From: Pontibacter ruber
GTDB taxonomy: Bacteria; Bacteroidota; Bacteroidia; Cytophagales; Hymenobacteraceae
Length of the DNA: 64,000 nucleotides
Direction: 5' to 3'
NCBI RefSeq assembly: GCF_023630205.1
Contig: NZ_JALPRR010000001.1
Location: 310,001-374,000 of the forward strand
Shown in pieces: positions 53,129-61,720 of the stretch (the first letter of the stretch is position 1; the number at the start of each line of letters is the position of its first letter). The translations under genes and the position numbers were made by a program. The notes beneath the pieces were generated by a model. That model ran no database searches, was not told the origin of the DNA, and saw only the letters and a program-made list of their open reading frames with translations.

Positions 53129-54235
53129 ATGTTTAATTACGGCATTTACGGGCAAATTGAGCGCTATCTCAGCGGAGGAATGGCGGCAGAGGAAAAAGCA
53201 GCGTTTGAAGCGCTGATAAACACCGATCTGCGCTTGGCCGAGAAGGTGCGCGAACACGAGCAGTTGCTGAAAGCCATGCACCAGTATGGCCAGCGTAAAT
53301 CGCTGAAGCAACAACTCAACCGCATCCATGCCGAAATGGAGGCAGAAGCAGAACCCATTAAGGTTACGGCTACACCAGCGCCATGGCAGGTATTCTGGAA
53401 ACGCCATGCACAAACTGTTGCCGTGGCAGCCAGTGTATCGTTGCTATCTGTATTCGGCACGCTCTGGAGCGTACAACAGCTGAAAGCGCCGGTTCGCCAG
53501 CAAACTGCCCGCTACATTGAGCTTCGCCGCGAAATGGAGAAGATCAAGCAAGAGCAAAGAGCCATCATAAAAGGAATCAGCAATGCGGAGGCTGCTGCTG
53601 TGGCACCCCGCCCGGCACGTTTTAGCGGCACCGGCTTTGCCGTTTCTGCTGACGGCTACATTGTAACCAGCTCGCACGTTACCGAAGGTGCCGATTCTGT
53701 GCTGATAGAAAACAAAGCCGGCCTCAAGTATAAAGTAAAAGAAGTATACCGCAGCCAGGAGCACGACTTAAGCATCCTGAAAGTGGACGACCCTTCTTTC
53801 GGCGGTTTTGGCAAGCTTCCTTATACGTTCAAAACCAACCCATCTGACCTGGGAGAGCGCGTTTATACTTTGGGTTACCCGCGTGAAGACATCGTTTTCG
53901 GCGAAGGCTCGCTTAGCTCTGCCTCCGGTTTCGAAGGGGATACGACTTCTTACCAGATCTCCATTCCGCTTAACCCGGGCAACAGCGGCGGTCCCTTGCT
54001 CGACGACAAGGGCAACATCATTGGGGTGATCAGCGGCAAGCAGGCCGGCCAGGAAGGCGCTGCATTTGCCGTTAAATCAGCTTACCTGTTGCAAATGATA
54101 ACCGATATGCCTGCTGCAACGGCCAACATGCTGCCACTTACCTTACCAAAAAGCAATGCATTGGCAGGCAACAGCAGAACACAACAGCTCAAGAAAATGA
54201 AGGATTATGTGTTTGTAGTTAAGGTTTATAATTAA
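53129..54235 (+). CDS. Membrane protein joining an anti-sigma-like N-terminus to a periplasmic trypsin-like (S1C) protease
   Basis: This 368-residue protein has three parts. Residues 1-90 are cytoplasmic and resemble Bacteroidota anti-sigma factors (QIERYLSGGMAAEEKAAFEALIN, followed by basic helices). One membrane helix lies at about 94-114 with positive residues (K91, R92, H93) inside. After a coiled linker (120-150), residues 160-335 form an HtrA-like serine protease: GTGFAVSADGYIVTSSHVT with His183, EHDLSILKVD with Asp213, and LNPGNSGGPL with Ser286. There is no PDZ domain. It directly follows the ECF sigma gene. A sensor that both holds the sigma and has protease activity outside is inferred. 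Confidence 0.88.
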   Translation: MFNYGIYGQIERYLSGGMAAEEKAAFEALINTDLRLAEKVREHEQLLKAMHQYGQRKSLKQQLNRIHAEMEAEAEPIKVTATPAPWQVFWKRHAQTVAVAASVSLLSVFGTLWSVQQLKAPVRQQTARYIELRREMEKIKQEQRAIIKGISNAEAAAVAPRPARFSGTGFAVSADGYIVTSSHVTEGADSVLIENKAGLKYKVKEVYRSQEHDLSILKVDDPSFGGFGKLPYTFKTNPSDLGERVYTLGYPREDIVFGEGSLSSASGFEGDTTSYQISIPLNPGNSGGPLLDDKGNIIGVISGKQAGQEGAAFAVKSAYLLQMITDMPAATANMLPLTLPKSNALAGNSRTQQLKKMKDYVFVVKVYN

Positions 54236-54285
54236 CCGGCAGGCTTTCTGCAACAGCACAAAGTATAAACTTCACCAATACAGCT

Positions 54286-54314
54286 AAGGCCCACCCTCCA
54301 GGTGGGCCTTTTAC
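54286..54314 (+). terminator. Terminator of the sigma-protease operon
   Basis: A 10-bp stem AAGGCCCACC (54286-54295) pairs with 54301-54310 across CTCCA, then TT, A and a C-TTTT run. Confidence 0.85.
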
Positions 54315-54458
54315 TTTTGCTTCTTCCCTATTTAGCGTACTCCTTACCGTAACCCTTCAGTATGGTTCGCGTTATATTTAATCTGCCAGGATATTGGCAA
54401 ATCAGATTAGATGATCAAAATTTTATCTGAAGCATATTAATAAAACAAACTTAAAGCT

Positions 54459-54998
54459 ATGATGGACAGAAAAGATAATGCAGGCATGATGACCGCTATG
54501 TTCCGCGACAGAGACAGTGCGGAACGCGCATATGAAGAGCTTCGTGCAAGAGGTTACGACAAAGACGATATCAACGTGGTAATGTCAGATGAAGGACGTA
54601 AGCGTCACTTCGGCGATGATGTTAACAGAAAGGGAGATACTGAACTGGGTAACAAATCTTTGGAAGGCGCAGGTGCTGGTTCAGCCATTGGTGGTACATT
54701 AGGTGCCATCGTGGGTGCAGTTGCCGCCATCGGTACATCGATTGCTATTCCGGGCCTTGGCCTGGTAGTGGCTGGCCCGTTAGCGGCTGGTCTTGCCGGC
54801 GCAGGTGCTGGTGGCTTAACAGGTGGCCTGATCGGAGCACTGGTGGGTGCCGGTATTCCGGAAGAGCGCGCCAGAGTATATGAATCTGGTGTGAAGGAAG
54901 GTAACATTGTTTTGGGCTTCAAGCCAAGAACATCCGAAGATGCCCGTTATTTCGAGCAGCACTTCCAGAAGCATCGTGGTGAGCAGATTTACTACTAA
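54459..54998 (+). CDS. General stress protein (YflT-like N-terminus) with a glycine-zipper hydrophobic domain
   Basis: This 179-residue protein begins with a short folded segment (TAMFRDRDSAERAYEELRARGYDKDDINVVMSDE), matching the general stress protein 17M/YflT-type domain. A long glycine/alanine hydrophobic stretch follows (about 70-135), with G-rich zipper repeats such as GTLGAIVGAVAAIG and GGLTGGLIGALVGAGIPEE. The C-terminal KEGNIVLGFKPRTSEDARYFEQHF completes the stress-protein half. It may insert in membranes. It lies between the sigma operon and a DUF4142 lipoprotein, with its own terminator. Confidence 0.8.
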   Translation: MMDRKDNAGMMTAMFRDRDSAERAYEELRARGYDKDDINVVMSDEGRKRHFGDDVNRKGDTELGNKSLEGAGAGSAIGGTLGAIVGAVAAIGTSIAIPGLGLVVAGPLAAGLAGAGAGGLTGGLIGALVGAGIPEERARVYESGVKEGNIVLGFKPRTSEDARYFEQHFQKHRGEQIYY

Positions 54999-55019
54999 GC
55001 GAAGCTTCTAAATAATCAG

Positions 55020-55058
55020 AAAGGCCTGGCCTGCCCTAAAGCAGACCAGGCCTTTTTG
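55020..55058 (+). terminator. Terminator of the glycine-zipper stress gene
   Basis: A stem-loop at 55020-55055 (10-bp outer part, one mismatch, 4-bp inner part) is followed by TTTTTG. Confidence 0.85.
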
Positions 55059-55159
55059 TTTTATACCTTTTCAAAACAGCTTGCCGGCACGCCAGCAGAG
55101 CTAAATAGAAAACAAATTGCCTTAGTTTCGTATGCTTAGGAAAAATAACCGATAAGACT

Positions 55160-55771
55160 ATGAAAAAACTATGGATAGCATCTTGCTGCTTTCTTAGCGC
55201 ACTGGCTTTTACAGCATGCGACAATAAAAGCAGCGAAGCTAACGAAGAACAGAGCAGCACCGAGGTAACAACCGAAGACACCACCGGAACCGCTGTAGCA
55301 GCACCAACCGACACCACACTGACAGAAGACAAAAAAGAGCTGATGACCTTTGCAGCCAACGCAGGTATGCTGCAGATGGAGCTTGGCAAACTTGCCGTAG
55401 AAAAAGGCAGCTCAGACCAGGTGCGCCAGTATGGCCAGCGCATGGTAGACATCTATACAACCCGGCAAAAAGAACTGCAGGAACTGGCAAAACAATACCG
55501 TGTAACGTTGCCGCAAACCATGGAAAACGACCAGATGGAGCGTGTGCAGGAACTCCGCGACACCGATCCGGAAAAGTTTGACAAAGCCTATTGGGACACC
55601 GTGGTGGATGCCCACCAGGAAGCCGTAAAAGAATACGACGATAAACTCAAAGATGTAAAAGAGGCGACCGCCTCAGGTTTTACCCTTTGGGCGCGTAACA
55701 ACTTAAAAGAAATGCGGGCACAGATGGAAGAGGCCATGCGTTTCCGCCTGGACATGCGCAACAGAACCTAA
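55160..55771 (+). CDS. DUF4142 domain lipoprotein
   Basis: This 203-residue protein has a lipobox ending FTAC (Cys20), a Thr/Glu/Ala-rich linker (about 21-60) and the DUF4142 four-helix, ferritin-like domain (about 60-200: MTFAANAGMLQMELGKLAVEKGSSDQVRQYGQRMVD, QELAKQYRVTLPQ). DUF4142 proteins are exported, linked to stress and acid responses in several phyla, and lack known catalysis. The linker resembles the 67-residue lipoprotein at 52155. A perfect 19-bp terminator separates it from tesA. Confidence 0.9.
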   Translation: MKKLWIASCCFLSALAFTACDNKSSEANEEQSSTEVTTEDTTGTAVAAPTDTTLTEDKKELMTFAANAGMLQMELGKLAVEKGSSDQVRQYGQRMVDIYTTRQKELQELAKQYRVTLPQTMENDQMERVQELRDTDPEKFDKAYWDTVVDAHQEAVKEYDDKLKDVKEATASGFTLWARNNLKEMRAQMEEAMRFRLDMRNRT

Positions 55772-55781
55772 GCGGCAAAAG

Positions 55782-55825
55782 CAAACAAAAAAGGCGGCTC
55801 AAGTATGAGCCGCCTTTTTTGTTTG
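55782..55825. terminator. Bidirectional terminator with loop AAGTAT
   Basis: A perfect 19-bp stem (55782-55800 with 55807-55825) has the loop AAGTAT, the same word that recurs in this genome. It serves the DUF4142 and esterase genes, which converge. Confidence 0.9.
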
Positions 55826-55831
55826 AACCCG

Positions 55832-56389
55832 TTATACTTCCAGCATGTCTTTCAATACCGTCCATACATGTTTGGCCAGTATCTTCTGTCCTTCTGCGTT
55901 CGGGTGCACTCCATCCGGCAGGTTCAGATGGCGCATACCCGCTACGCCTTCCAGCAGGAAGGGTATAAACGCAATGTTATTCTTGATGGCCAGTTCGCGG
56001 AAAAGCACCCGGAATTCTGCCGCATAACGCCCCGGCACAATGTCCGGTATTTCCATGCCTGCCAGGATGATCTTTGTTTCGGGGTGTGCATGCTTTACCT
56101 TGTTAATGATCTCCTGCAGGTTTTGGGAGGTTTCGCGGGCAGGTATGCCCCGCAGCCCGTCGTTGGCCCCAAGCGCCAGCACAAAAATATCGATCGGCTG
56201 ATGCAGCCAGCGGTCCAGGCGGTGCACGCCACCAGCCGTTGTGTCGCCGCTCAGCCCAGCATTTATTACTTTATAGTTCTTATAGCTGCCCTCCTCCAGT
56301 TGCTTTTCAATTACGGAAGTATAAGCTTGTGACGCCGGTAGGCCGTAACCTGCTGTCAGACTGTCACCAAAAAAAAGTATATTCTTCAT
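55832..56389 (-). CDS. SGNH/GDSL hydrolase, TesA-like arylesterase
   Basis: This 185-residue hydrolase has the block motifs of TesA: FFGDSLTAGYG with the nucleophile Ser10, NAGLSGDTTAGG, LALGANDGLRG, and LPDGVHPNAEG with the catalytic Asp and His. There is no signal peptide at this ATG, so it may be cytoplasmic, unlike E. coli TesA, which is periplasmic. Such enzymes are thioesterase, protease and lysophospholipase in one. It is followed by the decayed DUF2383 gene upstream in orientation, separated by a hairpin. Confidence 0.88.
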   Translation of the reverse strand: MKNILFFGDSLTAGYGLPASQAYTSVIEKQLEEGSYKNYKVINAGLSGDTTAGGVHRLDRWLHQPIDIFVLALGANDGLRGIPARETSQNLQEIINKVKHAHPETKIILAGMEIPDIVPGRYAAEFRVLFRELAIKNNIAFIPFLLEGVAGMRHLNLPDGVHPNAEGQKILAKHVWTVLKDMLEV

Positions 56390-56433
56390 AATTACCTTCT
56401 CTTATTGCCAATGGCATTGCTAAACTCAATGCA

Positions 56434-56471
56434 ATGCAAAAGGGTTACCTTCTGTGGTAACCCTTTTGCAT
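56434..56471 (-). terminator. Terminator between the DUF2383 pseudogene and the esterase gene
   Basis: A perfect 16-bp stem (56434-56449 with 56456-56471) with a 6-base loop lies just downstream of the pseudogene on the minus strand. Confidence 0.8.
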
Positions 56472-56487
56472 CAACATGGCAACAAGC

Positions 56488-56944
56488 CTACTGGTTTCCT
56501 GTTGTGGTTTTCATTTGGCGAAGCCGCTCCAGCTTTGCCAAAGATGCATTTTTCTGCTTCTCTACAATCTGGCGCATATCCTGTGGCAGGTCGTTGCTGC
56601 TCAGGGCATCGGCATAGGCTTTCTGTGCCTATTCCTCGCCGTAAAAACTAGAGCCAATGATTGCATCCTCATCAGAACCGGTCAGGGTAGCTTTCAAGTA
56701 CATCAACTGGCGGTAAAATTTGCCCTTTGTCGTTGTGTCACGTTCGGTGCTGCCACCATAGCGGCTGATGATGCTGTTCAGCTCAATGGAATAGCTTCTG
56801 CTCTGGTTGGAAAGCTCGCGGTAATACGACTGGTTTACCGGGTTTGTACTCTTTTGCGGCATACTAATAACCTTTTATGCGGTCGTGCACGAACTCGGTG
56901 AGTTCCTGCAAAACATCTACCGCTCTCTGATTGTTAGTTTCCAC
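56488..56944 (-). pseudogene. Decayed DUF2383/PA2169-type four-helix protein gene
   Basis: Read on the minus strand, three frames join into one DUF2383-like protein. The N-terminal part (from about 56944) ends VHDRIKGY at a TAG (56864-56866). The body continues as YAAKE in the same frame, then in a shifted frame as TNPVNQSYYRELSNQSRSY up to GEE. A second TAG stands at 56629-56631, and past it the frame goes on AQKAYADALSSNDLPQDM to the final stop at 56488. So there are two amber codons and one frameshift. Intact relatives run about 150 residues. It is probably not functional. Confidence 0.75.
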
Positions 56945-57131
56945 AGTTATAGATTTGTTATCGTATCGGAAACGAAAAAACGAGCTATACAGTTATTATA
57001 ATCAAAGTATTAACACGTACATAAGTTACAACGCACGTATACCATGCTGCCACAGGCTGTGATTTAATTACTTTTTATAGTACATTACACCCTGGCATGA
57101 GTGATGTTTACTGCCAGATAATATGCGGCAT

Positions 57132-57139
57132 TACTTTTG
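57132..57139 (+). promoter_or_regulatory. Candidate -7 box before the Prc protease gene
   Basis: TACTTTTG is an exact TAnnTTTG match 35 bases before the ATG. No clear TTTG at the right distance is seen. Between the pseudogene and this site (56945-57131) I see no gene. Confidence 0.35.
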
Positions 57140-57173
57140 CGTATTAATTCTATAGTCCAACTGAATAAACTAG

Positions 57174-59288
57174 ATGCTATCCTTGACAACCAGAATAAAA
57201 ATCATACTGTCGGTACTTGCTGTTGTCCTGCTAACGGGCTCGTTTATACTTTACAGTAAAAACAGCACCCCGGAAGGAAAGAACGAAATACTGATCAAGG
57301 CTCTGATGCAGGGCCTGAGCACAGGACACTACAGCCCGGAAAAGGTAGACGATGCTTTCTCTAAAAAAGCATTCAACCTGTACCTTGAGCGGCTGGATTA
57401 TAATAAAAAGTTTCTGCTCGAGTCGGACGTAGCTGCGCTGCGTAAATACGAGACCACGCTCGACGACCAGTTAAGAGCAGGTTCTTTTGAGTTCTTCGAC
57501 GCCTCTGCCGATCTGATCGAGAAGCGTACGAAGGAGTCGCAGGCGTACTACAAAGAGATACTGGCCAAGCCTTTTGATTTCGAAAAAGAAGAAAGCATTG
57601 AGCTCGACGGCGAGAAGCTGAAGTATGCCAAAGACAAGAACGCGCTGAAAGAAGAATGGCGCAAGCAGCTGAAGTACCAAACCCTGGTGCGCCTGGCTGA
57701 CATGCAGGAAGAGCAGGAAAAAGCGGCTGCAAAAGGCGAGAAAAAAGAAACAAAGTCATTCGAGAAGATGGAAGCCGAAGCGCGTCAGAAAGTACTTAAA
57801 ATGTACGATGACCTTTACGTGCGTCTGGATAAAGTTAACCGAGACGACCGCCGCTCTACCTACATCAACGCCATTGCCAATGTGTATGACCCGCACACTG
57901 GTTACTTCCCTCCAAAAGACAAGTCGAACTTTGATATCGAGTTTACAGGCCGTCTGGAAGGTATAGGGGCTTCGCTTCAGGAGAAGGATGGCCAGATAAA
58001 AGTAGCGGAGATTGTGCCGGGTAGCCCATCTTACATGCAGGGTGACCTGAAGCCAGGCGACGCCATTGTAAAGGTAGCCCAGGGCAGCGACGAACCGGTA
58101 GTAGTGGAAGGCATGCGCCTGGACGATGCCATTCAGCTGATCAGAGGTAAAAAAGGCACAGAAGTACGCCTGACGGTTAAAAAGCCGGATGGCAGCACGA
58201 AGGTGATCCCGATCATCCGCGATCTGATCGTGTTCGAAGAAACCTATGCGCAGTCTGCCATGATCGACGACAAACAGAAGATCGGTTACATTAAATTACC
58301 TGGTTTCTATGCCGATTTTGAGCGCAAAGGCGGCCGCAACAGTGGTGCTGACGTGAAAAAAGAGGTGGAAAGGCTGAAAGCTGCCGGTATGCAGGGCCTG
58401 ATCCTTGATTTACGAAATAACGGTGGTGGCTCTTTGAGCGACGCTGTGGAAATGGCAGGTCTGTTTATCGAACAAGGCCCTATCGTACAGGTGAAAACAG
58501 CGTCCGGCAAAGCCGTGGTGCTCGACGACCGTGATCCGCAGGTACAGTACGGCGGCCCGCTGGTTATACTCGTAAACGCCAACAGTGCCTCCGCATCTGA
58601 GATCCTGGCTGCTGCCATGCAAGACTATAAGCGTGCCGTGATCATGGGTACGCCTACCTTTGGTAAAGGTACCGTACAGCAGTTCTTCGAGCTTGACGAA
58701 GCACTGCCAGCGCAATTTAACGCCTATAAACCATTTGGCGCCCTGAAGCTGACAACACAGAAGTTCTACCGCATTAACGGTGGCACAACCCAGCTGCGTG
58801 GCGTGAAACCGGATGTAGAACTGCCGGATGCCTACAGCTTCCTTGAGTTTGGTGAAAAAGAGCAGGAGTATCCGTTACCGTTTGATGAGATTTCTCCGGC
58901 ACGTTACAAACTGTGGATGAACGGTGCTCTGAACATACCGCAGGTACAGGCAAGCAGCCGGGCCCGCATTGCAGGCAATAAGAGCTTTAGCCTGATCAAG
59001 GAAAGTGGTGCACGTTTGAAGCGCCAGGCAGACAACACGGTTCGTTCGCTTAAACTTACAACCTACCTGGCAGAAGAGAAAAAAGCAGAAGCTGAGGCCA
59101 AGCGTATGGAAGAAGCTCAGAAGGAAGTACCGGTGCTGAAAGTACAGCGCCTGAGCGATGATCTGAAAGCCATCAACGGCGACACTGCCAAAGCTGCCAG
59201 AAACAAAGAATTCATGAAATCGCTTCAGCAGGATATTTATGTAGAGGAAGCCGTTGCTGCCATCAACAACGATATCAAGGTGAAGTAA
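57174..59288 (+). CDS. prc: Carboxy-terminal processing protease Prc/Tsp (S41A)
   Basis: This 704-residue periplasmic protease has an N-terminal membrane anchor or signal (about 7-27), then helical DUF3340-type regions. A PDZ domain (about 260-345: GRLEGIGASLQEKDGQIKVAEIVPGSPSYMQG) is followed by the S41 catalytic core. The catalytic serine lies in VNANSASASEILAAAM and the lysine in GTPTFGKGTVQQFF. It degrades or trims proteins from their C-terminus. The acidic, Lys-rich stretch at about 175-200 is an inserted coil. It resembles the E. coli Prc layout. A terminator follows. Confidence 0.94.
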   Translation: MLSLTTRIKIILSVLAVVLLTGSFILYSKNSTPEGKNEILIKALMQGLSTGHYSPEKVDDAFSKKAFNLYLERLDYNKKFLLESDVAALRKYETTLDDQLRAGSFEFFDASADLIEKRTKESQAYYKEILAKPFDFEKEESIELDGEKLKYAKDKNALKEEWRKQLKYQTLVRLADMQEEQEKAAAKGEKKETKSFEKMEAEARQKVLKMYDDLYVRLDKVNRDDRRSTYINAIANVYDPHTGYFPPKDKSNFDIEFTGRLEGIGASLQEKDGQIKVAEIVPGSPSYMQGDLKPGDAIVKVAQGSDEPVVVEGMRLDDAIQLIRGKKGTEVRLTVKKPDGSTKVIPIIRDLIVFEETYAQSAMIDDKQKIGYIKLPGFYADFERKGGRNSGADVKKEVERLKAAGMQGLILDLRNNGGGSLSDAVEMAGLFIEQGPIVQVKTASGKAVVLDDRDPQVQYGGPLVILVNANSASASEILAAAMQDYKRAVIMGTPTFGKGTVQQFFELDEALPAQFNAYKPFGALKLTTQKFYRINGGTTQLRGVKPDVELPDAYSFLEFGEKEQEYPLPFDEISPARYKLWMNGALNIPQVQASSRARIAGNKSFSLIKESGARLKRQADNTVRSLKLTTYLAEEKKAEAEAKRMEEAQKEVPVLKVQRLSDDLKAINGDTAKAARNKEFMKSLQQDIYVEEAVAAINNDIKVK

Positions 59289-59311
59289 AACATAAAATCT
59301 GATTGATTCTG

Positions 59312-59345
59312 AACGCCGGTTATGACACATAACCGGCGTTTTTTG
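59312..59345 (+). terminator. Terminator of prc
   Basis: A perfect 12-bp stem (59312-59323 with 59329-59340) has a 5-base loop and a run of TTTTTT after it. Confidence 0.9.
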
Positions 59346-59375
59346 TATCTTCCCTCCTCACCTTTTATACTTGAC

Positions 59376-61109
59376 ATGACACACAGTTTACTTCTAAAGT
59401 ATGGCCGCGCCCAGAGCAATGGTCTCTGGCTGGCTATACTTGTATTGTTTCTGGCAACAGGATGTGCCCGGGGTCCTGAAAAGGCCGCCCAAAAAACAGG
59501 CACTACCGCCTCGAAGGCCATGGTGGTTTCCGCTTACCCGGATGCCTCGCGTATTGGCCTGGAGATCCTCAGAAAAGGCGGGAACGCCTACGATGCCACC
59601 GTGGCTACGCAGTTTGCCTTGGCCGTCTGCTTTCCGGCAGCTGGTAACATTGGCGGGGGCGGCTTTGTGGTGTACCGGCACAACACCGGCGAAATAGGCA
59701 GTTTAGACTTCCGGGAAATGGCTCCTGGCGCAGCGCACAAAGACATGTACCTCGACGAGGCCGGCAACCCGATCGACGACCTGAGCAAATTGGGGCACCT
59801 GGCAGCCGGTGTTCCGGGCGCTGTAGACGGCATGGTGAAACTGCACCAGAAAATGGGCTCGTTGCCATGGCGTGATGTGGTGCAGCCAGCCATAGACCTG
59901 GCCAAACGAGGTGTTATATTTACAGCCAAAGAAGCCGCCGGCCTCAACAACAATAAAGAAGACTTTGTAAAGTATAACAAGCACCTGCCTTACCTGGTAA
60001 AGCAAACCGAGTGGAAAGCCGGTGACACGCTCTTCCACCCTGATCTGGCCCGTACCCTGGAGCGCATCCGCGACAAAGGCCGCGACGGCTTTTACGCCGG
60101 CGAAACAGCAGACCTGATCGTGCAGGAAATGCAGGCAGGCGGCGGCATCATCACCAAACAGGATCTGAAAAACTATACTTCGGTTTGGCGCACCCCGGTA
60201 GTGGGTACCTACAAAGATTACAAGATCATTTCGATGGGACCGCCTTCCAGCGGTGGGGTGGCCTTGCTGCAGCTCCTGAACATGGTAGCACCTTACGATC
60301 TGAAGAAGTATGGCTGGCAACAGCCCAACACCATACAGGTAATGACAGAAGCCGAAAGACGCGTATACGCCGACCGCGCTACCTACCTGGGTGACCCGGA
60401 TTTTGTAAAGGTGCCGGTTAAAGAACTGCTGCAGCCCGATTACCTGAAGGCCCGAATGTCCGATGTCAGCCTCGAGCATGCCACGCCTTCTTCTGCTGTG
60501 AAAGCCGGAGAGTTTGCTTTCCACGAATCAGAGCAAACCACCCATTTCAGCATTGTGGACCAGGCTGGTAATGCGGTTTCGGTGACCACCACCATCAACG
60601 GCAGCTATGGCTCTAAGGTAGTAGTGCAGGACGCTGGCTTCCTGCTCAACAACGAGATGGACGATTTTAGTGTGAAACCGGGTGTGCCAAACATGTATGG
60701 CCTGGTTGGTGGCGCAGCCAATGCCATTGGACCAGGCAAGCGCATGCTCAGTGCCATGACCCCGACCATCGTGGAGAAGGACAACAAACTGTATATGGTA
60801 GTAGGTACACCGGGTGGTTCTACGATCATCACACAGGTTTTCCAGGCCATCCTGAACGTGATAGAACACGACATGACCATGCAGGAAGCAGTAGCCGCGC
60901 CGCGCTTCCACCACCAGTGGCTGCCTGACGAGATACAGCACGAACCCAATGCGATCTCACAGGAAGTGCGTGCCATACTTACCGGCAAAGGCTACAAGCT
61001 GAAAGAACGTGGCCGCTTTGGCCGTATCGATGCCATCCTGGTACGACCGGATGGCACCATGGAAGGCGGCGCCGACCCTCGCGGAGACGACGTGGCCATG
61101 GGCTTCTAA
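59376..61109 (+). CDS. ggt: Gamma-glutamyltransferase lipoprotein
   Basis: I start at the ATG at 59376 (MTHSLLLKYGRAQ); the frame opens at 59322 inside the prc terminator, so the later start is preferred. It has 577 residues, with a lipobox LATGC at about residue 31. The large-subunit segments GGNAYDATVATQFALAVCFPAAGNIGGGGFV and the small-subunit start TTHFSIVDQAGNAVSVTTTINGSYG are conserved. The autocatalytic nucleophile is Thr389. It cleaves glutathione and transfers gamma-glutamyl groups in the periplasm. The lipoprotein form is common in Bacteroidota. Confidence 0.93.
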   Translation: MTHSLLLKYGRAQSNGLWLAILVLFLATGCARGPEKAAQKTGTTASKAMVVSAYPDASRIGLEILRKGGNAYDATVATQFALAVCFPAAGNIGGGGFVVYRHNTGEIGSLDFREMAPGAAHKDMYLDEAGNPIDDLSKLGHLAAGVPGAVDGMVKLHQKMGSLPWRDVVQPAIDLAKRGVIFTAKEAAGLNNNKEDFVKYNKHLPYLVKQTEWKAGDTLFHPDLARTLERIRDKGRDGFYAGETADLIVQEMQAGGGIITKQDLKNYTSVWRTPVVGTYKDYKIISMGPPSSGGVALLQLLNMVAPYDLKKYGWQQPNTIQVMTEAERRVYADRATYLGDPDFVKVPVKELLQPDYLKARMSDVSLEHATPSSAVKAGEFAFHESEQTTHFSIVDQAGNAVSVTTTINGSYGSKVVVQDAGFLLNNEMDDFSVKPGVPNMYGLVGGAANAIGPGKRMLSAMTPTIVEKDNKLYMVVGTPGGSTIITQVFQAILNVIEHDMTMQEAVAAPRFHHQWLPDEIQHEPNAISQEVRAILTGKGYKLKERGRFGRIDAILVRPDGTMEGGADPRGDDVAMGF

Positions 61110-61125
61110 GCTATACTTTATACTT

Positions 61126-61170
61126 TAAACCAAAGAGGCGCAGCTACTATAGCTGCGCCTCTTTGGTTTA
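61126..61170. terminator. Bidirectional terminator between ggt and the small membrane protein gene
   Basis: A perfect 20-bp stem (61126-61145 with 61151-61170) has a 5-base loop. Two TATACTT copies lie before it at 61112-61118 and 61119-61125. Confidence 0.9.
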
Positions 61171-61186
61171 TACTTTGTTTCTGATC

Positions 61187-61576
61187 TTAATAGCCTCTTC
61201 TTCGCTTTTCGATAAAGCCTGCTACATAAATGCTCACGGCAGCCAGCCCGGTGGCGCTCATCAGGCCGAAGAGCAGCGAGCGACGTTGCAGGGCCTCTTT
61301 TCCGAGTTTAGCGGTTGTTTCCTCGTCCGGCATGGCGGCCTGCAGGAACATGCGGGTGGTCTGTGCCATCAAAGCAGCAGTTGCCACCACAGCAGCATGT
61401 GCTACGGATTTGTTTCCTTTCTTCAGGCCATTACTTAAAAGCAGCAGCGAACCTCCCACAGCCGGTGGTATAAGCGCTGTTTTTGGTCTGCTCTTGTTCA
61501 GGAAGTAACCAGCCAGTCCTGCCCCGATCAGGGTAGCAGCATGTATGTTGTTGATGATATGCGGTTTGTCTGTCAT
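61187..61576 (-). CDS. Hypothetical four-helix membrane protein
   Basis: This 129-residue protein has four helices (about 12-26, 37-50, 59-75, 100-122). The first half (HAATLIGAGLAGYFLNKSRPKTALIPPAVGGSLLLLSNGLKKGNKSVAH) has the small-residue-rich spacing found in TMEM14-like proteins, but the match is weak. The C-terminus ends EKRRRGY, so it faces the cytoplasm. It lies between ggt and a secreted nuclease, all separated by terminators. No function is known. Confidence 0.6.
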   Translation of the reverse strand: MTDKPHIINNIHAATLIGAGLAGYFLNKSRPKTALIPPAVGGSLLLLSNGLKKGNKSVAHAAVVATAALMAQTTRMFLQAAMPDEETTAKLGKEALQRRSLLFGLMSATGLAAVSIYVAGFIEKRRRGY

Positions 61577-61666
61577 AGCGTTCTCTTTTGTCCTTTTTCC
61601 TTTACCGCATACTTCTGTAACAGGTTATACTTACATCGCTCATCAAGTATAAAAACCAGTAAAAGC

Positions 61667-61700
61667 AAAACGGCCTGCCACAAGTATGGCAGGCCGTTTT
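61667..61700 (-). terminator. Terminator of the secreted nuclease gene
   Basis: A 14-bp perfect stem (61667-61680 with 61687-61700) has the loop CAAGTA, flanked by two AAGTATA copies (61645 and 61703). Confidence 0.85.
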
Positions 61701-61720
61701 CAAAGTATAAATTCTATAGA

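Noticed and set aside
56629-56631. Amber codon readthrough (recoding) in the DUF2383 gene
   Set aside because: A frameshift and a second amber codon are also present, so simple decay explains it better.
57105-57110. TGTTTA as a -33 partner of the -7 box before prc
   Set aside because: Sequence and spacing (26 bases start to start) are both off the consensus.
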